NCBI GenBank assembly: GCA_023410675.1
Contig: JAEYPM010000077.1
Coordinates: forward strand, 1 to 64,000
Direction: 5' to 3'
Length of the DNA stretch: 64,000 bases
Origin: Bacillota bacterium
Lineage (GTDB): Bacteria; Bacillota; Clostridia; Lachnospirales; Cellulosilyticaceae
Under the pieces are notes generated by a model, which was not told where the DNA came from, did not search any database, and saw nothing but the letters and a program-made list of their open reading frames with translations. Below, one piece after another: positions 16,954-26,814 of this stretch (position 1 is the stretch's first letter; the number at the start of each line of letters is the position of its first letter). Position numbers and translations under genes: made by a program.

Positions 16954-18246
16954 ATGGAAGAATTATTAACACATTCTCTTTTAGATTTTATTGATAATAG
17001 TCCGAGCATGTTTCATGCTGCTCAAAGCTGTATAGAGCTTTTAGAATCAAAAGACTTTCGTTTTTTAGATCCTTCTTCAAAATGGAACATAACTGAAGGT
17101 GGAAAATATTACACTAAGGTTAATGAATCTGCCGTTATAGCCTTCTACGTTCACTCTGTGGATATAGAAAAAGATGGATTTAAGATAATTGGTACGCATT
17201 GTGATGTGCCTGGTTTTAAGATTAAGCCGAATCCTCAAATATACTCAGATCCTTATATAAAACTTAATACTGAAGTTTATGGTGGTCCTATTCTAAACAC
17301 ATGGTTTGATAGACCTTTATCCATTGCGGGACGTGTATCTATAAAAAGTGATAATATCCTAAAACCCCAAACAAAATTAGTTGCTATCGATAAACCCTTA
17401 TTAATTATTCCAAATTTAGCAATTCATATGAATAAAGAAGTTAACAAAGGTATTGCATTAGATCCTCAAAAGGATACGCTCCCTTTATTAGCCTATTGTG
17501 ATGAAAATTTAGATAATCATATGTTACTAACACTTATTGCTCAAACATTAAATGTCAAAAAGGAAGAAATCTTAGATCTTGACCTCTATCTTTATCCTTA
17601 TGAAAAAGGACTTTTTGTAGGTATTCATGAGGAGTTTATATCTGCTCCAAGACTTGACAACCTATCCATGGTCTACAGCAGTTTATATGCTCTTATGCAT
17701 GCTTCTTCATCAAAAGGCATATCATTATTTGTATGCTTTGACAATGAAGAAATAGGCAGTCATACAAAACAGGGGGCAGATTCTTTGTTTTTATCCAATA
17801 CGCTTGAACGAATTTGCTTAGCCCTTAACAAATCTAGGGAAGACTTTTTTATTGCATTAAGCGAATCTTTTCTTATTTCTGCTGATGTAGCCCACTTAAC
17901 CCATCCAAATTATATAGAGAAGCATGATGTTACGAACAAGGTCTTTCCTGGGAAAGGCCCTGCTATTAAAACAAGTGCTAATTCAAGTTATACAACGGAT
18001 AGTGACTCCTATGCAGTTTTGTCAGCATTATGCAAAAAGGAAAATCTTCCTTATCAAGTATTTGCTAATCGTTCAGGAGAAAAGGGGGGCTCTACTATAG
18101 GCCCTATATGTTCTTCTCTTCTTTCAATACGTTCTATTGATGTAGGGATTCCAATACTTGGTATGCATTCACTTAGAGAGCTGATGGCTAAAGATGACTT
18201 CATTACTACATGTAAGCTTTTTGAGACTTTTTATTCGTTGTCTTAA
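16954..18246 (+). CDS. apeB: M18-family aminopeptidase
   Basis: This 430-residue cytosolic metallopeptidase of the aspartyl-aminopeptidase family (two metal ions, dodecameric in homologues) has ligands and catalytic stretches in GTHCDVPG (H82), SAPRLDNLS, CFDNEEIGSHT, SADVAHLTHPNY and the closing GMHSLRE. The family length is 430-460. ATG 16954 follows AGGAGATACTT. It is monocistronic by spacing. The exact residue preference cannot be read from sequence. Confidence 0.94.
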   Translation: MEELLTHSLLDFIDNSPSMFHAAQSCIELLESKDFRFLDPSSKWNITEGGKYYTKVNESAVIAFYVHSVDIEKDGFKIIGTHCDVPGFKIKPNPQIYSDPYIKLNTEVYGGPILNTWFDRPLSIAGRVSIKSDNILKPQTKLVAIDKPLLIIPNLAIHMNKEVNKGIALDPQKDTLPLLAYCDENLDNHMLLTLIAQTLNVKKEEILDLDLYLYPYEKGLFVGIHEEFISAPRLDNLSMVYSSLYALMHASSSKGISLFVCFDNEEIGSHTKQGADSLFLSNTLERICLALNKSREDFFIALSESFLISADVAHLTHPNYIEKHDVTNKVFPGKGPAIKTSANSSYTTDSDSYAVLSALCKKENLPYQVFANRSGEKGGSTIGPICSSLLSIRSIDVGIPILGMHSLRELMAKDDFITTCKLFETFYSLS

Positions 18247-18393
18247 AAAAATGCTTTATTTACTCCCTAATATAATGAAAAATATATTTAGGTTGAAGTA
18301 TTTTATATTTTTATGTAGAATATTACTTAATTAATTCTTGGCATACTATTCATTATTTTTTGAACTATCAGCTACTAAAAGGAGGACGCGAGC

Positions 18394-20853
18394 ATGAACT
18401 ATCTTTTTGACAAGGAAAAATTTAAAGAAGAAATCGTTGATCATATTAAGAATTTCTCTAGGAAAACCATTGAGGAAGCTAATAGTCAAGAGATTTACCA
18501 AGCAGTAAGTTTTGCAGTACGTGATATCATTACCGAAAGCTGGATTAATACCCAAACATTATACAAGCAGAAGCAACCTAAGATTCTATACTATTTATCT
18601 ATGGAGTTTTTAACCGGTAGAGCTCTTGGTAACAATCTTGTAAATATGAGTCTGATCAGTGAAGTAAAAGAAGCCTTACATGAATTAAAAATAGATATAA
18701 GCTTATCTGAAGTTGAAGAGGAAGAACCTGATGCTGGACTTGGTAATGGTGGGCTTGGAAGACTTGCTGCCTGTTTTCTTGATTCCTTAGCTACACTCTC
18801 TTACCCTGCCTATGGATGTGGTATTCGCTATCGTTATGGGATATTCAAACAAAAAATTGAAAATGGCTACCAAATGGAACATCCAGATGACTGGCTTGCC
18901 CATGGAAATCCATGGGAAGTTAAAAGAGCTGATAGTACGATGGAAATTAAATTCGGGGGTCATGTAACTTCCTATACAGACGAATATGGAAAAATTCACT
19001 TCTCTCTTCAAGACTATGAATCTGTTATGGCTATCCCCTATGATTTTCCTATCGTAGGCTATAATAACGGCTTTGTGAATGCTTTGATGCTATGGGATGC
19101 TGAAGCCCCTCAAAAATTTGTTCTTCGCTTCTTTGATGAAGGGTCTTATCAAAAAGCAGTAGAACAGCAAACATTGGCTCAAACCTTAGTAGAGGTTCTC
19201 TATCCAAATGATAATCACTATCAAGGCAAATCCCTAAGGTTAAAACAACAATATTTCTTTGTTTCAGCTACCATTCAAAGGGCTATTAAACGATTTAAAC
19301 GTACAAATAGTAGCATCTACTTACTTCCTGAAAAAGTAGTCTTTCAAATGAATGATACGCATCCAGCAGTATGTGTTCCTGAGCTGATGCGTATATTAAT
19401 TGACGAAGAAGGCTTACGCTGGGAGGATGCTTTTGATATCGTTACAAGAACTTGTGCTTATACCAATCATACCATTATGGCTGAAGCTTTAGAAACGTGG
19501 CCTGTTGATTTATTTTCATCGCTTCTTCCTAGAATCTATCAGATTGTTGAAGAAATCAATAGACGTTTTTGTAACGAGCTACGAGATACCTATAAATTCC
19601 CTGAAAGCAAGATCCGTAGCCTAAGTATTATAACAGATGGTCAAATTAGAATGGCTTATCTTGCTATAGTAGGTAGCTTCTCAGTTAATGGTGTTGCAAA
19701 ACTTCATACAAATCTTCTTAAAACCAACGTGCTTAGAAATTTTTATGATATTTATCCTAATAAATTTAATAATAAAACAAATGGTATTACCCAAAGAAGA
19801 TGGCTTGCACATTCTAACCCAGAACTTGCAGAACTTATTACCAATACAATAGGCGATACATGGATTACTCATCTTGAAGACCTTAATAGACTAAAACCTT
19901 ATGCAGAAGATCCAGCTTTTCAAGAGCGGTTTGCAGAAATTAAATTCCACAATAAGTTAAGACTTGCCGAATATATTAAAGAAAAAAATGATATTGTTAT
20001 CAACCCTTACTCTATCTTTGATGTGCAAGTTAAACGTCTACATGAATACAAACGTCAGCTGATGAATGTTCTTCATATTATGATGCTTTATAACGAAATC
20101 AAACAAAATCCTGGTAAAAACTATGTGCCACGTACCTTTATTTTTGGTGCAAAAGCTGCTCCTGGATACAGAAGGGCAAAATTAATTATTAAGCTTATTA
20201 ATAATGTAGCTGAGCTTGTCAACAATGACCCAATAACTAGAGACTATCTCACTGTGGTGTTTATAGAAAATTATAATGTTTCAAGTGCAGAAATCATTAT
20301 TCCTGCTGCAGATGTCAGTGAGCAAATTTCTACCGCAAGCAAAGAAGCCTCTGGAACAAGCAATATGAAATTTATGCTCAACGGTGCAGTTACTCTTGGA
20401 ACACTAGATGGTGCAAATATTGAAATCAAAGAGGAAGTTGGCGATGAAAATATCTTTATTTTCGGTCTTACCGCAAAAGAGGTTCTTTGTCTCTATCAAA
20501 CAGGCACCTATAACCCATGGACTATCTATAATGAAGACCCTAAAGTTCATCAAGTTATGAAGCAGCTCATTAACGGAACCTTAGACGCACAGCATCCAGA
20601 TTTATTTATGGAAATCTATGATTCTCTTCTTAACAGAGCTGGAGATAACACAGCTGACCCATACTTTACATTAAAAGACCTAGGTTCCTACTACGAAACG
20701 CAAAAACTAATAGAGGCTGCTTATCAAGATAAACCATTATGGAATAAAATGTGTATTATGAATACGGCCTGTGCTGGAAAATTCAGCTCTGATAGAACAA
20801 TAATAGAATATGCCCAAGAAATATGGAAAATAAAAAGCCTTGAGGGAAAATAG
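18394..20853 (+). CDS. glgP: Glycogen/alpha-glucan phosphorylase
   Basis: This GT35 enzyme releases glucose 1-phosphate from glycogen or maltodextrin. At 819 residues it is full length. The pyridoxal-phosphate lysine is K659 in GTSNMKFMLNGAVTLG, and the N-terminal DAGLGNGGLGRLAACFLDS and the VKRLHEYKRQLMN stretch are classical. ATG 18394 follows AAAGGAGG. No other glg gene is adjacent. The short unknown gene 20922 starts 68 bases on and is probably co-transcribed. Confidence 0.97.
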   Translation: MNYLFDKEKFKEEIVDHIKNFSRKTIEEANSQEIYQAVSFAVRDIITESWINTQTLYKQKQPKILYYLSMEFLTGRALGNNLVNMSLISEVKEALHELKIDISLSEVEEEEPDAGLGNGGLGRLAACFLDSLATLSYPAYGCGIRYRYGIFKQKIENGYQMEHPDDWLAHGNPWEVKRADSTMEIKFGGHVTSYTDEYGKIHFSLQDYESVMAIPYDFPIVGYNNGFVNALMLWDAEAPQKFVLRFFDEGSYQKAVEQQTLAQTLVEVLYPNDNHYQGKSLRLKQQYFFVSATIQRAIKRFKRTNSSIYLLPEKVVFQMNDTHPAVCVPELMRILIDEEGLRWEDAFDIVTRTCAYTNHTIMAEALETWPVDLFSSLLPRIYQIVEEINRRFCNELRDTYKFPESKIRSLSIITDGQIRMAYLAIVGSFSVNGVAKLHTNLLKTNVLRNFYDIYPNKFNNKTNGITQRRWLAHSNPELAELITNTIGDTWITHLEDLNRLKPYAEDPAFQERFAEIKFHNKLRLAEYIKEKNDIVINPYSIFDVQVKRLHEYKRQLMNVLHIMMLYNEIKQNPGKNYVPRTFIFGAKAAPGYRRAKLIIKLINNVAELVNNDPITRDYLTVVFIENYNVSSAEIIIPAADVSEQISTASKEASGTSNMKFMLNGAVTLGTLDGANIEIKEEVGDENIFIFGLTAKEVLCLYQTGTYNPWTIYNEDPKVHQVMKQLINGTLDAQHPDLFMEIYDSLLNRAGDNTADPYFTLKDLGSYYETQKLIEAAYQDKPLWNKMCIMNTACAGKFSSDRTIIEYAQEIWKIKSLEGK

Positions 20854-20921
20854 GAACACTTTACTAATTCATTTAATATATTGTTAGTGTATCTTACCAT
20901 TTCAAGGAGGTGACGTTAGCC

Positions 20922-21347
20922 TTGGAGCATCATTCTACTACAGCAGATCTTTTAGCATCAAAGCTTGCTCTTGAGCAGCAATACGATATTCTTGAAAGTG
21001 CTTTTGTAAAAAGAAACTACCCTCCTCTGTGCCAAAAGGTACAACACTATGTGGAGAATTATTTAGACGCACAAGACTATAACGCAAGTCCTATATACCA
21101 CACATCACACTGCGAGGCGTCTATTGATAATATGGCTGACATTATCTATATGCAAATAAAAGATGACTTTCCTGAGCTTTTTAGAGCCCATGAAAGCGAC
21201 TCTAAAGCTAGATACACTGAAAGAAGCAATGATATTTATATGCTTATTTATCCTTTACTTCTTCATGAATTATATAAAAGACGTATGAAAAAATATGTAT
21301 ATACCCTAAACGCTATCCCCCCTTCAAACGGCAATCCCCTTCTATAA
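20922..21347 (+). CDS. Hypothetical protein downstream of glgP
   Basis: I do not recognise this 141-residue soluble protein. Its N-terminus is helical (LLASKLALEQQYDILESAF), and it has scattered Cys/His (HTSHCEA) but no clear metal motif. I set the start at TTG 20922, eight bases after an extended AAGGAGGTGA. The in-frame GTG at 20910 lies inside that site. A terminator follows the stop. It probably shares the glgP transcript, but a glycogen role is only a guess from position. Confidence 0.7.
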   Translation: MEHHSTTADLLASKLALEQQYDILESAFVKRNYPPLCQKVQHYVENYLDAQDYNASPIYHTSHCEASIDNMADIIYMQIKDDFPELFRAHESDSKARYTERSNDIYMLIYPLLLHELYKRRMKKYVYTLNAIPPSNGNPLL

Positions 21348-21354
21348 TTATAGA

Positions 21355-21385
21355 TAGAATCCCCTATAACATAGGGGGTCTATTT
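21355..21385 (+). terminator. Terminator after the glgP-linked gene
   Basis: CCCCTAT and ATAGGGG with a 3-base loop, extended by flanking AGA/TCT, are followed by TATTTTTATA. Confidence 0.88.
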
Positions 21386-21422
21386 TTATATTTCCTACTT
21401 ATTTTTGTGTTATAATATATTA

Positions 21423-21473
21423 AAGAAACAATGCAAATACTATATTTTATCAATCACCTAAACATTGTTTCTT
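21423..21473 (+). repeat. Dispersed ~50-bp dyad repeat, copy 3
   Basis: Perfect 11-bp arms AAGAAACAATG (21423-21433) and CATTGTTTCTT (21463-21473) enclose 29 AT-rich bases including AAATACTA. Size, arms and centre match copies 1 and 2. The right arm ends 40 bases before the Usp-like gene. Confidence 0.7.
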
Positions 21474-21512
21474 AGGATAAATGTGCACTCTATATCTTTA
21501 GGAGGTATCTTA

Positions 21513-21914
21513 ATGGAAGAGCAACAATCTCAAATAAGTAGAAAAGTTTTGGTATGTATCACACTTCAGCATAATAGTAAAAGACTTATTGATGAGGGTT
21601 CTAATATTGCACAAAGTTTAGATGCTGATTTTCATGTTTTACATATCAGCAAAGGTACCACTATCTTTGAAAACGAGGAAAGCTCTAAGTTATTTCAAGA
21701 ATTGTTTCGGTATGGTGCAAGTCTTGGTGGGGAAGTCCATTTTTTATGTAGTACGCATGTTACAGATACAATCACTTCATTTATTAGAGAAAATGCTATT
21801 ACCGACCTTGTAATCGGTGAAGCTCCTAATAGTACTGAAGATAAAAGAAATGTATATAGCAGACTAAAGGACAATTTACAAATGATTAATATTATTGCTC
21901 TTAAGCGTGAATAA
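21513..21914 (+). CDS. UspA/KdpD-type universal-stress-domain protein
   Basis: This 133-residue single-domain protein has the alpha/beta Usp fold: the first strand KVLVCITLQHNSKRLIDEGS resembles the sensor-like Usp domain of KdpD, with strands FHVLHIS and VHFLCS and the end TDLVIGEAP. The ATP-binding G-2x-G-9x-G(S/T) loop of UspFG is not obvious, so nucleotide binding is uncertain. ATG 21513 follows AGGAGGT; the in-frame start at 21465 lies in the repeat. It is monocistronic. Confidence 0.75.
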   Translation: MEEQQSQISRKVLVCITLQHNSKRLIDEGSNIAQSLDADFHVLHISKGTTIFENEESSKLFQELFRYGASLGGEVHFLCSTHVTDTITSFIRENAITDLVIGEAPNSTEDKRNVYSRLKDNLQMINIIALKRE

Positions 21915-21942
21915 AACAAGCTCGATAACCTATAGGTAAGAC

Positions 21943-21985
21943 AATCCTCTAAGTAATCTTCAAAAAAGAACCTACTTAGAGGATT
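21943..21985 (+). terminator. Terminator after the Usp-like gene
   Basis: A perfect 13-bp stem AATCCTCTAAGTA with TACTTAGAGGATT and a 17-base loop is followed by ATCTTATT. Confidence 0.8.
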
Positions 21986-22076
21986 ATCTTATTAATGCTC
22001 AAAATGTGAATTCTATAGTTATTTTTTACATACTTTGTGTTATACTATACACAAGATTACTTACTGAGGTTATAGG

Positions 22077-23117
22077 ATGAATACTTTAATTATTTCAGAC
22101 TTATCTTTAATAGATCAAGCAGCACTTATAATAAAAAATGGAGGGCTTGTAGCCGTTCCTACTGAGACTGTTTATGGTTTAGCAGCAAATGGCTTAAACC
22201 CCGATGCTGTTTTAGACATCTACAAAGCAAAAGGAAGACCAAATGATAATCCGCTTATTCTTCATATAGATTCTTTAGATATGCTAAGAAGCCTTGTAAA
22301 GGAAATTTCAGAAGAGGCTATGCTCCTTATTCATGCATTTTGGCCTGGTCCATTAACACTTATATTTAATTCAAGCAACAAGGTACCTTCTGTGACACGT
22401 GCTGGCCTTAATACAGTTGCCATTCGTTTTCCTTCGCATCCAGTTATGAATGCCTTAATTAGTAATGCTCAGTTGCCTTTAGCTGCCCCAAGTGCAAATA
22501 CTTCTGGAAAACCTAGTCCAACAAATGCTAAGCGAGTTATTGAAGACTTATATGGTAAAGTAGATGCGATCATTGATGGTGGAGAATGCTCCTATGGTTT
22601 AGAATCTACAGTCATAGATACTACTTCAAAACCCTTTACTATCCTGCGCCCCGGTGCCATAACCTATGACATGATAAAAGAAGTTATTGGTGATATAGCC
22701 ATGGATCCAGCCCTTATGACACATAATTCGGACTTAGATCTAGTACCCAAAGCCCCTGGCATGAAATATACCCACTATTCTCCTAATGCACAGGTTGTTA
22801 TTGTTCAAGGTGAGCCAAGGCAGGTCATTTCTAAAATCAAAGAACTATGTTTAAAAGAAGCTAAAAATGGCAAGAGTATTGGCGTACTGGCGACTGACGA
22901 ATTATTAGAAGACTTTTCCCCTTATTTGGTACTTAGCGTAGGTAAAAGTATGGATAGCCTTGAGGAAATAGCCAGTAACCTTTTTGAAGTACTTAGAAAG
23001 TTTGATGATCATGAAGTGGACATTATTTATTCTATAGCTTTCCCAAGCTTAGGCATAGGACAGGCCATTATGAATCGCCTAGAAAAATCTGCTGGTTATG
23101 CTTTTATTAATGCCTAA
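22077..23117 (+). CDS. ywlC: Threonylcarbamoyl-AMP synthase (Sua5/YwlC)
   Basis: It makes threonylcarbamoyl-AMP from Thr, bicarbonate and ATP for the t6A37 modification of ANN-decoding tRNAs. The 346-residue protein has the YrdC domain (about 10-200; KAKGRPNDNPLILHI, PGPLTLI, PSANTSGKPSPT) and the C-terminal Sua5 domain, so it is the long form. ATG 22077 follows GAGGTTATAGG. It opens a co-directional run to 26740 with short gaps; ywlC-rpiB-upp-comEB-tagO is a familiar clostridial order. Confidence 0.95.
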   Translation: MNTLIISDLSLIDQAALIIKNGGLVAVPTETVYGLAANGLNPDAVLDIYKAKGRPNDNPLILHIDSLDMLRSLVKEISEEAMLLIHAFWPGPLTLIFNSSNKVPSVTRAGLNTVAIRFPSHPVMNALISNAQLPLAAPSANTSGKPSPTNAKRVIEDLYGKVDAIIDGGECSYGLESTVIDTTSKPFTILRPGAITYDMIKEVIGDIAMDPALMTHNSDLDLVPKAPGMKYTHYSPNAQVVIVQGEPRQVISKIKELCLKEAKNGKSIGVLATDELLEDFSPYLVLSVGKSMDSLEEIASNLFEVLRKFDDHEVDIIYSIAFPSLGIGQAIMNRLEKSAGYAFINA

Positions 23118-23153
23118 AATATAAAATCATTTTTTAGAAAGAGGTTAATTCAT

Positions 23154-23585
23154 ATGTTAGCAATAGCAAGTGACCATGGTGGTTTTGAGCTAAAAAAAGA
23201 AATTATGGCTCATCTTCAAAATAAAAATATTCCTTTTAAGGATTTTGGTTGTTATAATGATAATGCAGTTGATTATCCTGACTACGCCCATACAGCTTGT
23301 ATGGCTGTGGTAAATGGTGAATGTGAAAAGGCAATTTTACTGTGCGGCACTGGAATAGGTATCTCCATAGCTGCTAATAAAATAAAAGGAATTCGTTGTG
23401 CTCTTTGCCATGATGTTTTTTCTGCAGAAGCTACAAGGCTTCATAATGATGCTAATGCTCTTGCAATGGGCGGAAGAGTCATCGGGCCTTCTTTAGCTAT
23501 TATGATTGTTGATACATTTTTAGCTACGCCTTTTTCCAATGATGAAAGACATAAAAAAAGAATTTCAAAAATCGAAACTATCTAA
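23154..23585 (+). CDS. rpiB: Ribose-5-phosphate isomerase B
   Basis: It interconverts ribose 5-phosphate and ribulose 5-phosphate in the pentose phosphate pathway. The 143-residue LacA/RpiB fold has SDHGGFELK at the start, catalytic C64 in CGTGIGISI, and the HND stretch typical of RpiB. It has its own AAAGAGGTT site, 36 bases after ywlC. It supplies ribose phosphate, which fits the nucleotide-salvage genes downstream. Confidence 0.95.
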   Translation: MLAIASDHGGFELKKEIMAHLQNKNIPFKDFGCYNDNAVDYPDYAHTACMAVVNGECEKAILLCGTGIGISIAANKIKGIRCALCHDVFSAEATRLHNDANALAMGGRVIGPSLAIMIVDTFLATPFSNDERHKKRISKIETI

Positions 23586-23605
23586 ACATAAGGAGGAACA
23601 CTAAT

Positions 23606-24235
23606 ATGAATAAAGTATTTATTATGGATCATCCACTTATCCAACACAAAGTATCACGTCTTAGAAGTATTGAAACAGGTTCAAAAGAATTTCGTGAATT
23701 AGTAAGGGAAATTTCACAGCTTATGTGCTATGAAGCAACTAGAGATTTACCTTTAGAAGATTATGAACTGGATACCCCTATTGCTAAAACTGTAGGCAAA
23801 CGTATTTCAGGTAAAAACTTAAGCATTGTCCCAATACTTAGAGCAGGCCTTGGAATGGTTGATGGAATACTTGATCTTGTCCCAACTGCCAAAGTAGGTC
23901 ATATAGGTATATATAGAGACCCTGAAACCTTAAAACCGGTAGAATATTACTGTAAGCTTCCACAAGACATAGAAGAAAGAGACTTTTTTGTTCTTGACCC
24001 TATGCTTGCAACAGGTGGTTCTGCAAGTGCCGCTATTCAGTTTATCAAAGATCGTGGAGCAAAACATATCAGCTTTTTATGTTTGATTGCAGCCCCAGAA
24101 GGTTTAGACACACTTAAAAAAACACATCCTGATGTAAATATTTATGTAGCTGCTCTTGATGATAAATTAAATGACCATGCTTATATTGTCCCAGGTCTTG
24201 GCGATGCAGGTGATAGATTATTTGGAACAAAATAA
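23606..24235 (+). CDS. upp: Uracil phosphoribosyltransferase
   Basis: This salvage enzyme turns uracil and PRPP into UMP. The 209-residue protein has the PRPP loop in VLDPMLATGGSA and the uracil-binding C-terminus YIVPGLGDAGDRLFGTK. It starts after AAGGAGGAAC, 20 bases from rpiB, so it is co-transcribed. Length is standard. Confidence 0.97.
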   Translation: MNKVFIMDHPLIQHKVSRLRSIETGSKEFRELVREISQLMCYEATRDLPLEDYELDTPIAKTVGKRISGKNLSIVPILRAGLGMVDGILDLVPTAKVGHIGIYRDPETLKPVEYYCKLPQDIEERDFFVLDPMLATGGSASAAIQFIKDRGAKHISFLCLIAAPEGLDTLKKTHPDVNIYVAALDDKLNDHAYIVPGLGDAGDRLFGTK

Positions 24236-24279
24236 AGGATACATTACTCTTAAACAAATAATATTGAGGGGGATGAACT

Positions 24280-24717
24280 ATGCGTCCTAGTTGGGATGAA
24301 TATTTTATGGAAATAGCACATCTTGTCAAGACCCGTTCTACTTGTATCAGGCGTCAAGTCGGCAGTGTTATTGTGAAGGATAAGCAAATTTTATCAACTG
24401 GATATAATGGTGCTCCAACTGGATGCAAACATTGTAGCGATATAGGCTGCTTAAGGAACCAGCTCAATATTCCTTCTGGAGAAAGGCATGAGCTTTGCCG
24501 TGCACTGCATGCAGAGCAAAATGCTATTGCACAAGCTGCCCGTCATGGCATCTGTATCCAAGGTTCAACATTATATGTAACGCACCAGCCTTGTAGCTTA
24601 TGTGCGAAACTGATTATTAATGCTGGCATTAGTGAAATCATTTATCAGGGAGATTATCCTGATGATTTATCACTTAAACTATTAGAAGAAGCAAACATAA
24701 AATTTACTAGAATCTAA
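24280..24717 (+). CDS. comEB: dCMP deaminase (ComEB type)
   Basis: It deaminates dCMP to dUMP for thymidylate synthesis. The 145-residue cytidine-deaminase fold has the zinc site H77-A-E79 and C105-x2-C108 (HQPCSLCAK). Extra Cys/His in TGCKHCSDIGC form the second zinc site seen in dCMP deaminases. ATG 24280 follows GAGGGGGATGA. It sits in the pyrimidine-linked part of the run. Confidence 0.93.
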   Translation: MRPSWDEYFMEIAHLVKTRSTCIRRQVGSVIVKDKQILSTGYNGAPTGCKHCSDIGCLRNQLNIPSGERHELCRALHAEQNAIAQAARHGICIQGSTLYVTHQPCSLCAKLIINAGISEIIYQGDYPDDLSLKLLEEANIKFTRI

Positions 24718-24778
24718 AATAGATTCCTAGTAAATTCCTTTTGTGATATGATTTACATAATTTAAGGAGATGACTCTA

Positions 24779-25834
24779 TTGGATTATACTATATTATGTA
24801 TTATAGCCTTTGTGCTTTCGTTCTTTATTGCCTTTTTTATGACACCTGCTGCAAAGAAGTTTGCCTTTAAAGTAGGTGCTGTTGCTAAGCCAAGAAAAAG
24901 GGATATGCACAAAAAACCTATACCCCGTATGGGCGGTATCGCTATTGTTGCAGGGTTTATGTTCACTCTGTTCGTAACCTTACCTTTTATGCCAGGTATA
25001 CTCCACTTAAATCAAATTGCTGGTATTATTACAGGGCTCACCCTCATCTTTTTGCTTGGTCTTTTTGATGATATTTATGAACTTAGTGCAAAGCTGAAGC
25101 TCTGTGTACAAATACTTGCAGCAACTATTGTTGCTCTATCTGGTGTACGTGTAGAGGCATTAAATATACCTTTTATCACAAATAGTGAGTTCCTTCTTAA
25201 TGCACTTTCTATTCCTTTTACTATTGTGTGGATTATCGGTATTACTAATGCAGTTAACTTTATTGATGGATTAGATGGGCTTGCAGCAGGTATCTCTTCT
25301 ATCGCATCACTTTGCCTTATGCTTCTATCTATCTATAGTGGTTATCCATTAGCCGTTCTCCTTACTGCAACACTTGCAGGGTCATGCCTTGGATTTTTAC
25401 CTTATAATTTTAATCCTGCATCTATATTTATGGGAGATACTGGCTCTACATTTCTAGGTTTTACTCTTGGTGTTACCTCTATCCTCGGACTCTTAAAAAG
25501 CTATACCATAGTGACTATTATTATTGCTGTACTTGTGCTAGGATTACCTATATTTGATACTACTTTTGCAGTAATAAGAAGAGTTCTTGCAGGAAGGTCC
25601 ATTATGTCTCCTGACCGTGGCCACTTACATCACAGGCTTGTTGACAAAGGCTATAGTCAAAAGCGTGCTGTTTTTACCCTTTATGGTATTAGTGGCATAT
25701 TTGGATTGTCTGCCCTAGCCTTAGTAAAACATGACTTAAAATTTATATTGGGCGTATTTTTTATCATGGGATTGCTTTTCTACTTTAATATAAAAAAATT
25801 TAATACCACATCTGATCACGATCAAAATAATTAG
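24779..25834 (+). CDS. tagO: Undecaprenyl-phosphate GlcNAc-1-phosphate transferase (TagO/WecA)
   Basis: This MraY-family membrane enzyme links a sugar phosphate to undecaprenyl phosphate, the first step of wall teichoic or other wall glycopolymers. The 351-residue protein has about ten membrane helices, the loop RDMHKKPIPRMGG, the catalytic NAVNFIDGLDGLAAG, and the cytoplasmic HLHHRL histidine motif. I chose TTG 24779 because the in-frame ATG at 24770 lies directly on the AAGGAG site. It shares the run with ywlC to comEB. Confidence 0.92.
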   Translation: MDYTILCIIAFVLSFFIAFFMTPAAKKFAFKVGAVAKPRKRDMHKKPIPRMGGIAIVAGFMFTLFVTLPFMPGILHLNQIAGIITGLTLIFLLGLFDDIYELSAKLKLCVQILAATIVALSGVRVEALNIPFITNSEFLLNALSIPFTIVWIIGITNAVNFIDGLDGLAAGISSIASLCLMLLSIYSGYPLAVLLTATLAGSCLGFLPYNFNPASIFMGDTGSTFLGFTLGVTSILGLLKSYTIVTIIIAVLVLGLPIFDTTFAVIRRVLAGRSIMSPDRGHLHHRLVDKGYSQKRAVFTLYGISGIFGLSALALVKHDLKFILGVFFIMGLLFYFNIKKFNTTSDHDQNN

Positions 25835-25846
25835 GAGTATACGCAT

Positions 25847-26740
25847 ATGCCAGGTCCTATTACACATTATTTATTTGGATTAGAAACATCAAAACATATA
25901 AAAACTTTGCCTGTTTATAAGATCATAAAACAATATAGAAGCCTATATTTATTGGGTTTGCAAGGTCCTGACCCAATTAAATACTATGCTACTAGAAAAA
26001 GTAATCTTTCTTATATCGCTACACTCATGCATACCGATAAAACGAGAGACTTTATTTTGTCTGCATTTACTTATATTAAAAACTTGACTCCTGATAGCCC
26101 TGAATATAATGAATGCCTAAGCTATATGTGTGGCTTTATCTGTCACTTCGTGCTCGACTATATGCTTCATCCTTATATTTACTATATCAGCGGAAAAGAG
26201 CCTTCGCATCATCAAAAGGTTGAGTTAGGTATCGATGCTGAATTTCTTAAAGAAAAATTTGACCTTGACGCTAAGCACTTAAAAGTCAACAAGCACATAT
26301 TAAAAGATGCAGATTTAAGATCTAGTATTTACAATCTCTATAGTGAAACCCTTCTTGCAATCTATAATATTGAAGAAGGTGGTGCACTATTTAAAGCATC
26401 TTATAAAGATATGCGTCGTCGCTTTAGTTTTAGTTTAGCTTCTTTTATGTCCAAGTTTCTTCATTCTCTTAGGACATTACAAACTGAGGAAAGTACTTAC
26501 CTTAATAAACAAAAAAGAATTTGGCTTCATCCTGTAACAGGCAATGTCTATACGTTTAGTGTTGAACAGATATTCCATAATGCTATGAAAATGTGCTATG
26601 GACTCATACAAAGTGCGTATGAATATGTTAATTCTGATACTTCCTATGATGATTTGAAATATATTGTACCCAATGTATCTTACCTTACGGGTGTCCTTTT
26701 AGAAGATAAACGAGAAATGAAATACTTTAAGCCATCTTAA
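25847..26740 (+). CDS. Zinc-dependent phospholipase C-like protein
   Basis: This 297-residue protein has the ZnDep_PLPC fold. MPGPITHYLFG opens it, and His/Asp metal ligands include CHFVLDYMLHPY. It lacks a signal peptide, unlike secreted clostridial phospholipases C, so it is probably an intracellular relative with an unknown substrate. It starts 12 bases after tagO, after AGGAGTATACGC, and ends the run; a strong terminator follows. Confidence 0.8.
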   Translation: MPGPITHYLFGLETSKHIKTLPVYKIIKQYRSLYLLGLQGPDPIKYYATRKSNLSYIATLMHTDKTRDFILSAFTYIKNLTPDSPEYNECLSYMCGFICHFVLDYMLHPYIYYISGKEPSHHQKVELGIDAEFLKEKFDLDAKHLKVNKHILKDADLRSSIYNLYSETLLAIYNIEEGGALFKASYKDMRRRFSFSLASFMSKFLHSLRTLQTEESTYLNKQKRIWLHPVTGNVYTFSVEQIFHNAMKMCYGLIQSAYEYVNSDTSYDDLKYIVPNVSYLTGVLLEDKREMKYFKPS

Positions 26741-26757
26741 TCATGATCGCATAATTA

Positions 26758-26796
26758 AAGGACGTATTGCAAAGTGACCTATTGCAATACGTCCTT
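26758..26796. terminator. Bidirectional terminator between phospholipase-like and RelA/SpoT-domain genes
   Basis: A perfect 15-bp stem (26758-26772 with 26782-26796) has a 9-base loop and TATT on one side. It separates convergent genes. Confidence 0.85.
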
Positions 26797-26814
26797 ATTA
26801 GTTATGATGTGATT